A DNA stretch of 52,230 nt. Source: an uncultured Clostridia bacterium (GTDB lineage: Bacteria; Bacillota; Clostridia; TANB77; CAG-508). The translations under genes and the position numbers were made by a program. Shown here in pieces: positions 18,090 to 26,429 of the stretch (the stretch's first letter is position 1; the number at the start of each line of letters is the position of its first letter). The DNA lies in contig CAMZHI010000006.1 of assembly GCA_947306755.1 (NCBI GenBank), forward strand, positions 1 to 52,230, in the 5' to 3' direction. Below the pieces are notes generated by a model. That model saw only the letters and a program-made list of their open reading frames with translations, did not search any database and was not told where the DNA came from.

Positions 18090-18506
18090 TTATTCTTTTT
18101 TATCTGTTGTTTCTTTAGTTTTATTAATTATTTTTTTAGTTTCTGTTTTTTTTACTTTAGGTTGTTTTTTTGTTCCATTTTTCTTTTTAGACTTTTCTTC
18201 TATTATTTGTTTGTTAGCTTTTTCAAATTCTGACATAAATGTATTCAAATTTTCTTTAAATTCTTTTTCTTCATCATCATTTGATAAGCCCATATGATAT
18301 ACTTTTTCTATTTGCTGATGATCAAATAAACATATTTGATTTGAATTTAAAAATCCTTCTGGGTACATACATCCACTATAATCCCATATTTTGTCTTTAT
18401 TGCTATTATCCATAGCACAAAACCCTGATATCATTAATCTTTTTGTTGCTCCTTTTAAAATAACAACAGTACCTATCGGTAAATATTTTTCTTTAATATC
18501 TTTCAT
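18090..18506 (-). CDS. DUF4176-type type VII secretion helper
   Basis: This 138-aa protein has an N-terminal domain of the DUF4176 kind: EKYLPIGTVVILKGATKRLM, then a segment with DYSGCMYPEGF and HQQIEKVYHMG. DUF4176 genes are typically found in Firmicutes type VII loci. The last 50 residues are a lysine-rich, low-complexity tail (KSKKKNGTKKQPKVKKTE) that looks disordered and could bind nucleic acid or membranes. The ATG at 18506 is preceded by AAAGGTG, which overlaps the stop codon of the gene before it (TGA at 18512), so the two are coupled. Exact function unknown; chaperone or immunity partner is inference. Confidence 0.75.
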   Translation of the reverse strand: MKDIKEKYLPIGTVVILKGATKRLMISGFCAMDNSNKDKIWDYSGCMYPEGFLNSNQICLFDHQQIEKVYHMGLSNDDEEKEFKENLNTFMSEFEKANKQIIEEKSKKKNGTKKQPKVKKTETKKIINKTKETTDKKE

Positions 18507-18511
18507 AATTA

Positions 18512-19036
18512 TCACCTTTTCCCTCCTGAGTATTCACTCATATAATTTGCAAACCTAAAACTATAAACTTTAATCTTAGGATTTTGTATATAGTGCCAAT
18601 CTAATAAAGCTTCTGAAATTAATTTATCTGCTTCTTTTATGTTATATTCTTCAACTTGTCCCTTATATTCAATCATTTCATCTATTAGTCTTTTATCATA
18701 TCTTGAATCATTAATTATTTGTTTATTCTCTGAAAAAATTTGAACTGCTTGACTAAATATAGAATACGATATCTTCTTTATTTTTTCATAATAAATATCC
18801 TTTAAAAGTATCTGTTTTCTTGTTTCTAAATCAGCGTTTATTAAATCTTCTGCTATACTTATTATTATAGCTATTATTTCTTCTTTACTTTTATTATTAT
18901 CCTTTTTTAAATTATCAAAATGTTGTTTCAGTATATTTTTAAATGCTTTTTCTAACTCCTCATTTGATTCAATTATTCCTTTTTTAAACTCTTTACATAG
19001 TTTTTCTATTAAACTACTATAATCAGTTGAATTCAA
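18512..19036 (-). CDS. helical hypothetical protein of the type VII locus
   Basis: This 174-aa, highly charged, mostly helical cytoplasmic protein (EKLCKEFKKGIIESNEELEK, EEIIAIIISIAEDLINADLE) has no signal peptide, membrane helix or recognised motif. It lies 25 nt after the large effector gene and directly before the DUF4176 gene, overlapping its ribosome site. Position and helical nature suggest an effector chaperone or an immunity protein for the peptidase-type effector, but nothing in the sequence proves this. The TTG start is preceded by GGAGG at eight bases. Confidence 0.65.
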   Translation of the reverse strand: MNSTDYSSLIEKLCKEFKKGIIESNEELEKAFKNILKQHFDNLKKDNNKSKEEIIAIIISIAEDLINADLETRKQILLKDIYYEKIKKISYSIFSQAVQIFSENKQIINDSRYDKRLIDEMIEYKGQVEEYNIKEADKLISEALLDWHYIQNPKIKVYSFRFANYMSEYSGGKR

Positions 19037-19061
19037 TATCTAACCTCCACTTTTTATTACT

Positions 19062-21989
19062 TTAATTATTTTTTTTTGAAAAATATTCTGACCATTTTTT
19101 GAAAAAACTTTCTGCATTTCCCTGAAGCTTGATTTGGGAGGCCATTTCATCAACTTTTAGACGTGCATTTTCTTTTGTTATTTCATCATATTCTAATCCA
19201 GAATTCCCACCAATAGCAATATGCATATTTTCTCTAATTGCATCATATGATCCCTCTCCAATCATTTCATCTACTTGTTTTGCCAATAATCCTTCATTTT
19301 TTCCATAATAAACATCCAATTCTATATCATCATAAGAATGTGTTTTTACAGCTTGCATGATTTTATCATACGCTAATACATTTTCTTTAAATTCACTATT
19401 TATTGCACCTCCTCCTATATTTAGTGCCATATTTTCTGTTGCTGCCTCATCAATTCCTCTAGAAATCCCATCAGGTCTTTTTAATCCTCCTAGTGCATGA
19501 TTTATTTCATGTGCTATTTCTTTTGTGTTTGATATATCTATGTTTATTAAAATTTTTCCATCAGCTGTGTGGAAACCACCTATTCCCTTTGCATAATTTG
19601 GATTAAATTTATATTGTGTCACCATTATTCTTTGCATTTCTTCACTAGAAACACATATTATTTTATTAGATGCTAGGCATATTGTATCTTCATTAAAGTA
19701 TTTACTTAATGTCGCTTTATTATTGTTATAAAATGTCAAATAATTATTCATTGCACTAATTATAACTTTTGATGATTCCTTTTGGCTAGAAGCAAATATA
19801 ATTTTATCAAGCAGATTCGTCGCAGATTGTTGATCTAATTTATAAAATTCCATTAATTGTTGTCTATAATTTATATATGATTGTGTATATGTTTTCTGTA
19901 ATTGAATTCCTTGTTCAAGACTGTTTTTATAAGCATAACTATTTGGTATAATCCTTTGACCATTTGGTGTAGTATAGTAATACATATTTGCAAATATTGC
20001 ATCATTTGCATTATTATCAATTATTTCTTGAATTTGTTTTTGATTTACACTATAATTAGTGTTTATTTTAGTATTATCATTTGCCATTGGTTTTGGTTTG
20101 GTTTTTCTTGTAAAAATATCAAGGATAGAGGTTTCTCCTCCTATCATATTCTCATCAAATGTGGCTTCTTGTTTTATTTCTTCTACTTCATTAGTTTTTG
20201 GGGCTTTTTGTATATCTATAGGTTCAGCTCCGTTATTCTTTGTTTTAACAAAATCTAGAAATTCTCCAAATACAGAACCTCCAAAACCTAATACTGCACT
20301 TGTTACTACAGCATCCATTCCTCCAAATTCATCAAATGCAGTATCAAAATCTACATCATCATTTAGAAATGAATAAACTGATGCTTTAAAAGGTGTATCT
20401 GAGGCATTTAATCCAGTATCTATTCCTACTCTTATTGTAGAATTTCCTATTATACTTCCAGTTGGATTTAATTTATACAAATTCATACCAATTGCATACT
20501 GTATTGCGTCCCACGCTCCAATTGTATTACCATATATTATTGCATTATCTCTGTTTTCTTCGCTTACCCATTCATCTTTCATATTATGAATTTTCAATAT
20601 TGTTTCTTTTTGTTCTTGTGTTAAATTTTTATCATTAGTTATTCTTTTTATATCACTATCTGATAAGTTCCATATTTGTTTATAACTTTCATATGTTTGT
20701 TTATCTATTTCTCCATCTTTATATGCTTGTTCAATTCCTTCTTTTGATGAATATTTCCTATTTTTTAAATACTCCTCCGATGCTTTTCCTGCTGAATTCA
20801 TTCCTATTATTGCGGGCACTATAATTGAAGCTGCTTGTGGTGCTACTATAGATACAGTTGTTGCAGCTATGGCTGGAGCAACTTGTTCTCCAGCTTTATA
20901 TACCACTCCTGTTCTTTTAAATGGATTATAAGCTTTATCATCTATCTCTTTTAATCCTTTATTAGTCTCATACAATTTATTAAATGCTTCTTCAGTATAG
21001 TCTTTTTCAACATGTGTCATTGTCTTATTTCGCATTTTTTCAATGTCTTTTTCATATTGTTCTTTATTCATTTTTTTATATTCTTCATTCGAAGAATAAA
21101 TTGTCCTAAGACGTTCTTCTTGCAATTTCTCAGCTCGAAGTGCAAAAAAATCTGTTACATCTTCTCCCATTTTATATACACCTTTAAGCATTGCAATAAG
21201 TTCATTTTGGGCGCTTGCTTGTACTCTTTCTGTTTCTTCTTTTCTTCTTTGTTGTTCTTTTAACAAAGCTTGATTTGCTTCTTTAGTATAATTAGCACTT
21301 TTTTCAATATTTCCTTGCAACAATTTGTCCCATGCTGTTTCCTGTTTTTTTTCGTTTTTACTATTGTTTTTTTCCAAATTATGTTTTAATAGTTCATAAG
21401 ATTTATTATCTAATTTTGCTTTTTCATTTACATCTGTCCAATTAAAGTTTAGCAAAGTGTTAAAAGTATTAACAGTATAATCTCTAACATTACTAGCTGT
21501 TCTATATAATTTATCTTCTACTTTATTTATCACTTTGTTTGTATAGTTAATAGTTCTATCTGCAACATTAGCTCCTGTTTTATATATTTCATTTATTCTA
21601 TCTTTTCCCCATTTTATTATAGAATTAATTAAGAAATCCGAATCTTTATTTTTGTCTTTGTCAGCCTTCACTTGATGATATACATCATGATTATCCTTTT
21701 TATCTTTTTGATAAAAAAAGCTAGAAAGACCGTTTAAAAATTCCATTCCAAATGCATTTTGATTTGCTTTTGCATCTGCTGCTTCAGCTTCAACAGCAAT
21801 TCTTTCAAATTCCCCTTTTATTGCATCCACATTTGCAGCTTTTATTTTAGTTAAGGCACTATTAATAGTGCCTCTACCTTCAAAATCAGATGGTATATTT
21901 ATTTGTACCGATTTACAACTATTTATTTGCTTTGTTGCATTATTAAATTTTGATATAACTCTATTTTTTAAATCTCCGTTATATTGCAT
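19062..21989 (-). CDS. large putative type VII effector with C-terminal HExxH metallopeptidase motif
   Basis: This 975-aa protein has a helical N-terminus (first about 90 residues, GDLKNRVISKFNNATKQINS) resembling LXG/WXG-type targeting regions. A long charged coiled-coil part follows (about 200-330), then an Ala-rich hydrophobic patch (PAIAATTVSIVAPQAASIIV, about 370-395) that may insert in membranes. The C-terminal domain has KEIAHEINHALGGL near residue 826, a zinc-binding HExxH motif, followed about 20 residues later by GIDEAATENMAL, whose glutamate could be the third ligand. It sits directly after the WXG and YwqH-like genes and before two small helper genes, the usual order effector-then-partners. 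Toxin activity against competitors is inference; the metallopeptidase motif is seen. Confidence 0.75.
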   Translation of the reverse strand: MQYNGDLKNRVISKFNNATKQINSCKSVQINIPSDFEGRGTINSALTKIKAANVDAIKGEFERIAVEAEAADAKANQNAFGMEFLNGLSSFFYQKDKKDNHDVYHQVKADKDKNKDSDFLINSIIKWGKDRINEIYKTGANVADRTINYTNKVINKVEDKLYRTASNVRDYTVNTFNTLLNFNWTDVNEKAKLDNKSYELLKHNLEKNNSKNEKKQETAWDKLLQGNIEKSANYTKEANQALLKEQQRRKEETERVQASAQNELIAMLKGVYKMGEDVTDFFALRAEKLQEERLRTIYSSNEEYKKMNKEQYEKDIEKMRNKTMTHVEKDYTEEAFNKLYETNKGLKEIDDKAYNPFKRTGVVYKAGEQVAPAIAATTVSIVAPQAASIIVPAIIGMNSAGKASEEYLKNRKYSSKEGIEQAYKDGEIDKQTYESYKQIWNLSDSDIKRITNDKNLTQEQKETILKIHNMKDEWVSEENRDNAIIYGNTIGAWDAIQYAIGMNLYKLNPTGSIIGNSTIRVGIDTGLNASDTPFKASVYSFLNDDVDFDTAFDEFGGMDAVVTSAVLGFGGSVFGEFLDFVKTKNNGAEPIDIQKAPKTNEVEEIKQEATFDENMIGGETSILDIFTRKTKPKPMANDNTKINTNYSVNQKQIQEIIDNNANDAIFANMYYYTTPNGQRIIPNSYAYKNSLEQGIQLQKTYTQSYINYRQQLMEFYKLDQQSATNLLDKIIFASSQKESSKVIISAMNNYLTFYNNNKATLSKYFNEDTICLASNKIICVSSEEMQRIMVTQYKFNPNYAKGIGGFHTADGKILINIDISNTKEIAHEINHALGGLKRPDGISRGIDEAATENMALNIGGGAINSEFKENVLAYDKIMQAVKTHSYDDIELDVYYGKNEGLLAKQVDEMIGEGSYDAIRENMHIAIGGNSGLEYDEITKENARLKVDEMASQIKLQGNAESFFKKWSEYFSKKNN

Positions 21990-22020
21990 ATTATCTTTCC
22001 TTTTTAACTCTAATACCTAT

Positions 22021-22602
22021 CTAATATTCTTCTTCATAATATAAACGTTGTTCTAAATAATATATCGAATTATTACAATTACTAATATTCTCATTAATTC
22101 CATTTATTGTATTTTGTTTATCCCTTATACTTGCTTCTTCTCTTTTTATATTATCTTCTTCTTTTTTTATATTATCTTCTTCTTTTTTTATATCTGTTTT
22201 TAATTTTTCAATCTTTTTTGATGCTTGATTATTAGCCTTATTAAGCAATTCACCAGCTGAAGATAATGACTTTAAAGGAGTTGAAAATCTACTTTGTAGA
22301 CTACTTCCTCTATTTCCTATTATACATGCACCTACACTTGACTTTGCTTCATTAGTAGCACTTAATGCACTTGAAACCTTTCCCTTAAGTGATGTAAGTT
22401 GAGTTTTCATTTTTTCATATTCTTTTTTAGATTTTTCTAGTTTTTCTTTAGCTTTTTTTGCTTTTTCTTTTGCTTTTATTGCTCTTTCTTTTGCTGCTCT
22501 AGCACTCTCTAATTGTCTTTCAACTTCACTTCTAGAACGTTCTAAGGCATATATTTTATTTCTATAATAATTTATTTGGCCCTGTATCTCCGATCTACTC
22601 AT
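22021..22602 (-). CDS. YwqH/DUF5082-like coiled-coil protein
   Basis: This 193-aa protein is mostly coiled coil. It has a basic heptad-rich half (residues about 30-80, many AKEKAKKAKEKL repeats), a short central Ser-rich part (STPLKSLSSAGELLN) and a second coil with the repeat IKKEEDNIKKEEDNIKREE. Small helical coiled-coil genes like this (YwqH, DUF5082) precede LXG effectors in Bacillus and act as secretion partners. It lies between the WXG gene and the large effector, 31 nt before the latter. An internal 21-nt DNA repeat encodes the EEDNIK units (about 22150-22190). The family assignment is by pattern. Confidence 0.7.
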   Translation of the reverse strand: MSRSEIQGQINYYRNKIYALERSRSEVERQLESARAAKERAIKAKEKAKKAKEKLEKSKKEYEKMKTQLTSLKGKVSSALSATNEAKSSVGACIIGNRGSSLQSRFSTPLKSLSSAGELLNKANNQASKKIEKLKTDIKKEEDNIKKEEDNIKREEASIRDKQNTINGINENISNCNNSIYYLEQRLYYEEEY

Positions 22603-22699
22603 ATTCTTTTTCTCCTTAAATATCTTGCTAATATAAGCTCTTTTATAAGCTCTTTTGTAATAATTTAAAAAACTAATAAATCATTACAAAAAAACTTAT

Positions 22700-22738
22700 A
22701 TCTCAGATATTTATAATTATATTATAAATATCTGAGAT
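22700..22738 (-). terminator. hairpin after the WXG gene
   Basis: Eighteen-base perfect arms (starting ATCTCAGATATT) enclose a 3-nt loop. It lies 8 nt after the WXG stop codon, and the minus strand then reads into T-rich sequence. It probably makes the WXG protein transcript the most abundant of the locus. Confidence 0.85.
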
Positions 22739-22745
22739 AGTTTGT

Positions 22746-23381
22746 TTAAAATCCCTTTGCCATAGATGCGGCATTTCCTTCTTGCTTTCTATAATTTCCC
22801 ATAGCAAGCAATAGATATTTTCTTAGTTCCTCATTTACTTTTTTTACATCAGCTTTAATTGTTTCCTTGTTTTGTGAAAACGCTCTCCTTGATTTTTCAG
22901 CAGCAGGAGAAATCCATATTGTTTTTGTACTATTTAATATATCCTCTAACCTATCTAATGATGTAATTACGTCATTAAAGAAATTTTCTATATTTTCTCT
23001 ACATTTATGTTCTTCAGATGCATTTTCATCACTCAAAGTTAGCGTATTTGTACCATGTGCTAAATCTCCTGGTATCATTTCTGGAGCAACTGCTTGAGGT
23101 GTTGCTGATGCTACTCCATCAGTTACAGCATAATTATATGCATCTACTTCTATTACATTTGGAACTTGTTTTACAAGAAATTCACAGATTCTATTTAAAT
23201 CTGGATAAAGATGATTCCACGCTGTAGCAAACTCTCCCCATAAATTTCCATCCCATGTCCTATGCATATGAATCATTTGATTATGTATATTAACTATACG
23301 TTTGTTTAATTTTTTTGCCTCTTGCCTAAATTCATCTCCTTTAGGAAATAATTTTTTATAATCTACTTTATATGAACTCAT
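22746..23381 (-). CDS. WXG100-related protein, two WXG-like units in one chain
   Basis: This 211-aa protein is at the head of the type VII locus. The first unit has a helix-turn-helix with TWDGNLWGEFATAWNHLYPD, where WDG matches the WXG turn. After a Pro/Ala/Thr-rich linker (about 95-125) the second unit has the helix ENFFNDVITSLDRLEDIL and TIWISPAAEKSRRAF, a WXG-like turn followed by a helix. WXG100 proteins are normally about 100 aa and form dimers; here the two halves seem fused. The start at 23381 has AAGGAGGTG in front; a GTG at 23390 lies within that site. The helical pattern is seen; the two-domain interpretation is inference. Confidence 0.75.
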   Translation of the reverse strand: MSSYKVDYKKLFPKGDEFRQEAKKLNKRIVNIHNQMIHMHRTWDGNLWGEFATAWNHLYPDLNRICEFLVKQVPNVIEVDAYNYAVTDGVASATPQAVAPEMIPGDLAHGTNTLTLSDENASEEHKCRENIENFFNDVITSLDRLEDILNSTKTIWISPAAEKSRRAFSQNKETIKADVKKVNEELRKYLLLAMGNYRKQEGNAASMAKGF

Positions 23382-23483
23382 ATTGTTCACCTCCTTCTTA
23401 TTTCTTATTTACCATAACATAAAAATAATGTCAATACATTTTAAAGAAAATTTTAACACAGCAAGACGAAGTTTTTCATTTGT

Positions 23484-24884
23484 TTATATACTCTCCCAAA
23501 AAGCCTTATACGCTCTATATGCTTCATATATATCAAACTTACTTGTAACCTCATATGGTGCATGCATTGAAAGAACAGGAACTCCACAATCTATTACATC
23601 TACTCCTTTGTTTGCTAGAATATATGCAATAGTTCCTCCTCCCCCTACATCAACTTTTCCAAGTTCTACAACTTGATATTTTATATCATTTGTTTCAAAT
23701 AAATTTCTTACCCAAGCTACATATTCAGCATTTGCATCAGAAGCACCAGATTTTCCTCTAGCTCCTGTGTATTTATTTAAACTAATTCCCTTTGATAAAA
23801 ATCCCGCATTATTAGTATCTGATACTTGCGCATATAATGGGTCAAAACCGGCATCAACATCAGATGATAACATTTTAGAATAGCAAAATACTTTATCTAA
23901 AAGATTTACTCTGTTTTCTCCTGTTTTATTTAAAAGCTCAGAAATAAAGTAGTCAAAAGCATGTGATTCCATTCCTGTATTTCCCATACTTCCAATTTCT
24001 TCTTTATCTGAAAGTATACAAATTGCTGTTTTTTCTGGATTGTTGATTTCCATTAATGCTTTTAAAGCTGTATAGCTACATACTTTATCATCTTGCCCAT
24101 ATCCTGCAACCATTCCATAATCAAATCCTAAAGAACGTGCTTTAAAAGCTGGGACAAGCTCTAATTCTGAACTTACAAAATCCTTTTCTGTAATTTCATA
24201 TTTTTCATTTAAAATTTTAAGAATATTTAATTTTACTTTTTGCTTAGCTTTTTCATCTAAAACAGGAATACTTCCAATTAATAAATCTAAATTTTCTCCC
24301 TCAATTGCTTCTCCAAGTTTTTTATTTGCTTGGTCTTTTGCTAAATGTGGCAATAAATCTGTTATAGTAAAAATCGGATCATTTTCATCTTCTCCAATAT
24401 TTATGGTTATTTTTTCCCCATTTGATTTAACTATAACTCCATGTATACTTAATGGAATAGTTGTCCATTGATATTTTTTAATTCCTCCGTAATAGTGTGT
24501 ATTAAAATATGCAAGTTCTCCATCTTCATATAATGGATTTGGCTTTAAATCAAGTCTAGGAGAATCTATATGTGCACCTATAATATGAAGTCCATTTTCA
24601 AGTTTTTGTTTTCCGATAATCGCCATATATACACTTTTTTCTCTATTTACAAAATAGACCTTATCTCCTGAATTTAATTTTTCAACCTTGTTAATATCTA
24701 CAAATCCATTTTCTTCTGCAAGTTGTCTAGCATTATAAGCAAATTCTCTTTCTGTTTTTGAACGATTTAAAAATTCCATATAACCATTACAAAAATCAAA
24801 AATCTTTCCAAACCTTTCATCATCAGTATCTAGCCATCCTGATTTTTTTTCATCAAGTAATTTTTTTTCTAAATTTTCTTCCAA
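23484..24884 (-). CDS. apeB: M18 family metallo-aminopeptidase
   Basis: This roughly 466-aa cytoplasmic zinc aminopeptidase removes N-terminal residues from peptides. Metal and active-site segments of M18 are visible: GAHIDSPRLDLKPNPLYEDG, HYYGGIKKYQW, GYGQDDKVCSYTALKAL, LSDKEEIGSMGNTGMESH, and the C-terminal VLSMHAPYEVTSKFDIYEAY with the metal-binding histidine. The length is normal. The TTG start at 24884 is chosen because GGAGG sits eight bases before it; a TTG ten codons upstream lacks a site and overlaps a TATAAT-like box. The gene appears monocistronic. Confidence 0.92.
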   Translation of the reverse strand: MEENLEKKLLDEKKSGWLDTDDERFGKIFDFCNGYMEFLNRSKTEREFAYNARQLAEENGFVDINKVEKLNSGDKVYFVNREKSVYMAIIGKQKLENGLHIIGAHIDSPRLDLKPNPLYEDGELAYFNTHYYGGIKKYQWTTIPLSIHGVIVKSNGEKITINIGEDENDPIFTITDLLPHLAKDQANKKLGEAIEGENLDLLIGSIPVLDEKAKQKVKLNILKILNEKYEITEKDFVSSELELVPAFKARSLGFDYGMVAGYGQDDKVCSYTALKALMEINNPEKTAICILSDKEEIGSMGNTGMESHAFDYFISELLNKTGENRVNLLDKVFCYSKMLSSDVDAGFDPLYAQVSDTNNAGFLSKGISLNKYTGARGKSGASDANAEYVAWVRNLFETNDIKYQVVELGKVDVGGGGTIAYILANKGVDVIDCGVPVLSMHAPYEVTSKFDIYEAYRAYKAFWESI

Positions 24885-24970
24885 TTTAAATTCCTCCCTT
24901 GTGATTTTTTTCAAATTATATCACTTTTAATTTTAAAATACCATATTTTTATAATATATTTTTATTTTAC

Positions 24971-25110
24971 GGTTGATTAAAATCGCCCCTACATTTTCTA
25001 TACATCTTTATATTTCTTGCTATTTTGCGGGCGATTAAAATCGCCCCTACATTTTCTATACATGTTTATATTTCTTACTCTTTTGCGGGCGATTAAAATC
25101 GCCCCTACAT
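24971..25110. repeat. three tandem 58-nt units carrying the GGGCGATT hairpin
   Basis: Units begin at 24971 (decayed, GGTTGATT), 25029 and 25087. They share GGGCGATTAAAATCGCCCC followed by TACATTTTCTATACAT. It is a tandem expansion of a repeat found singly at six other places in the window. The gap 24885-25148 holds no gene. Confidence 0.9.
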
Positions 25111-25148
25111 TACCTATTATTCATTATTCATTTTTCATTATTAATTTC

Positions 25149-26274
25149 TCATCTCTTTCCCAACACCACATTAATTTCATTTTCTCTTTCGTTTCTCACA
25201 ATCTTTAATACAACTTCATCTCCGTGGTTCTTTTCTATATAGGTATTCTCTTAAATCATTTATCGTTTTTAATCTTTTATTATCAATACTTATTATTAAA
25301 TCCCCTTCTTTTAAATTAACATTGGAGGCTGGTCCATTCGGTAAAATTTGTGAAATATAAATTCCAGATGTACTTTTATGTTTTAATTTCATATATTCAG
25401 CCACCTCATTGTCATAGGCAAAAATGCCAAGTGTTGCCTCTTCAAATCTCCCATTTTGTATAAAGCTTTCTACTACTGGTTTTATAACATTAATTGGAAT
25501 TGCAAACCCTATGCTTTCTGCTGAAGTTATTTTTACCGTATTTATTCCTATTGCCTCACCTTTGCTATTAATCAACGGTCCACCACTATTTCCCGGATTA
25601 ATTGTAGCATCTGTTTGAATTAAATCTGATATATAGCTTTCCGCTTCTCCTTCTTCAATTTTTATAGTTCTGTTAACTGCACTTATAATTCCTGATGTTA
25701 CAGTTCTCTTAAACTCATAACCTATGGGATTTCCTATTGCATATACTGGTCTTCCTATTCTTAATTGGCTTGAATCCCCTAATTTAATTGGCTTCAAATC
25801 CTTTGCATTGACCTTTACTATTGATAAATCCAAATCAGGTTCGCTAAAAACAACCAATCCTTTATATGTGTTTTCATCTATTGTTACATAACAAATACTA
25901 AATCTATCTCCAGTTACATGACTATTGCTTAATATATATCCATTTTCACTTACTATAATGCCTGTACCCAACCCCAACTCTGAAGAAGAAATATTGTTTA
26001 AAATTGAACCTCCTGCATTTGTTAATCTTGAAATTCCCACCACACTTTCAATTACACTTTCTAACATATCTTCTGTAGTATTATGTTTTTCTATTTGATT
26101 ATTTATATTGTCACTGTCATTGTTTATAAAAATCGTTTTTTTACCTTGATAGGTGGGTTCAGCTATTTCTATATTTGAATACATAGTGTATAAGCTATAT
26201 GTCATTATTATTAATACACTAATCACAAAAATAACAAATGCTATTTTACCTCTTAAATTGTTTTTTTTTCTCAT
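25149..26274 (-). CDS. HtrA/DegP-like serine protease, +1 frameshift at CGG in the PDZ domain
   Basis: This membrane-anchored S1C protease has an N-terminal helix (about 9-30). The catalytic triad is in ILSNSHVTGDRF (His near 119), SEPDLDLSIV (Asp near 146) and INPGNSGGPLI (Ser near 229). The C-terminal PDZ domain (GIYISQILPNGPASNVNLKE, LIISIDNKRL) is cut short in frame 0, which ends ...YRKEPRR. At CGG (25224-25222), skipping the C gives EPGDEVVLKIVRNE...VVLGKR and a stop at 25149. This is the standard end of an HtrA PDZ domain (PGD, two beta strands, LG). The full product is 374 aa; without the shift it is 352 aa and lacks the last PDZ strands. Confidence 0.85.
25222..25224 (-). other. in-frame CGG, predicted +1 frameshift site in htrA
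   Basis: Frame 0 reads GAA CCA CGG AGA TGA. Skipping the C gives GAA CCA GGA GAT GAA, restoring the EPGDEV motif and 23 further residues. Confidence 0.75.
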
Positions 26275-26363
26275 TTATTCACCTCTCCATGTTTATTTTT
26301 TCCATTTTTTTTTATGATAAACACTTTTTTAATTACAATTTGATATTTATATCTAAAAATAGT

Positions 26364-26392
26364 TTGCTTTTTTTTGCTAAATATTGTATAAT
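26364..26392 (+). promoter_or_regulatory. promoter of the NRPS-kinase operon
   Basis: TTGCTT, a 17-nt spacer and a perfect TATAAT sit upstream. The expected transcription start near 26399 argues against the far-upstream in-frame ATG at 26238 and supports the start at 26430. Confidence 0.75.
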
Positions 26393-26429
26393 TTTATTAT
26401 CTATGTTTAAGAAAGTGAATAGGAAAATA

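Noticed and set aside
24971-25110. CRISPR array from three regularly spaced repeats
   Set aside because: The whole 58-nt unit including the spacer part is repeated, so there are no unique spacers, and no cas gene is near.
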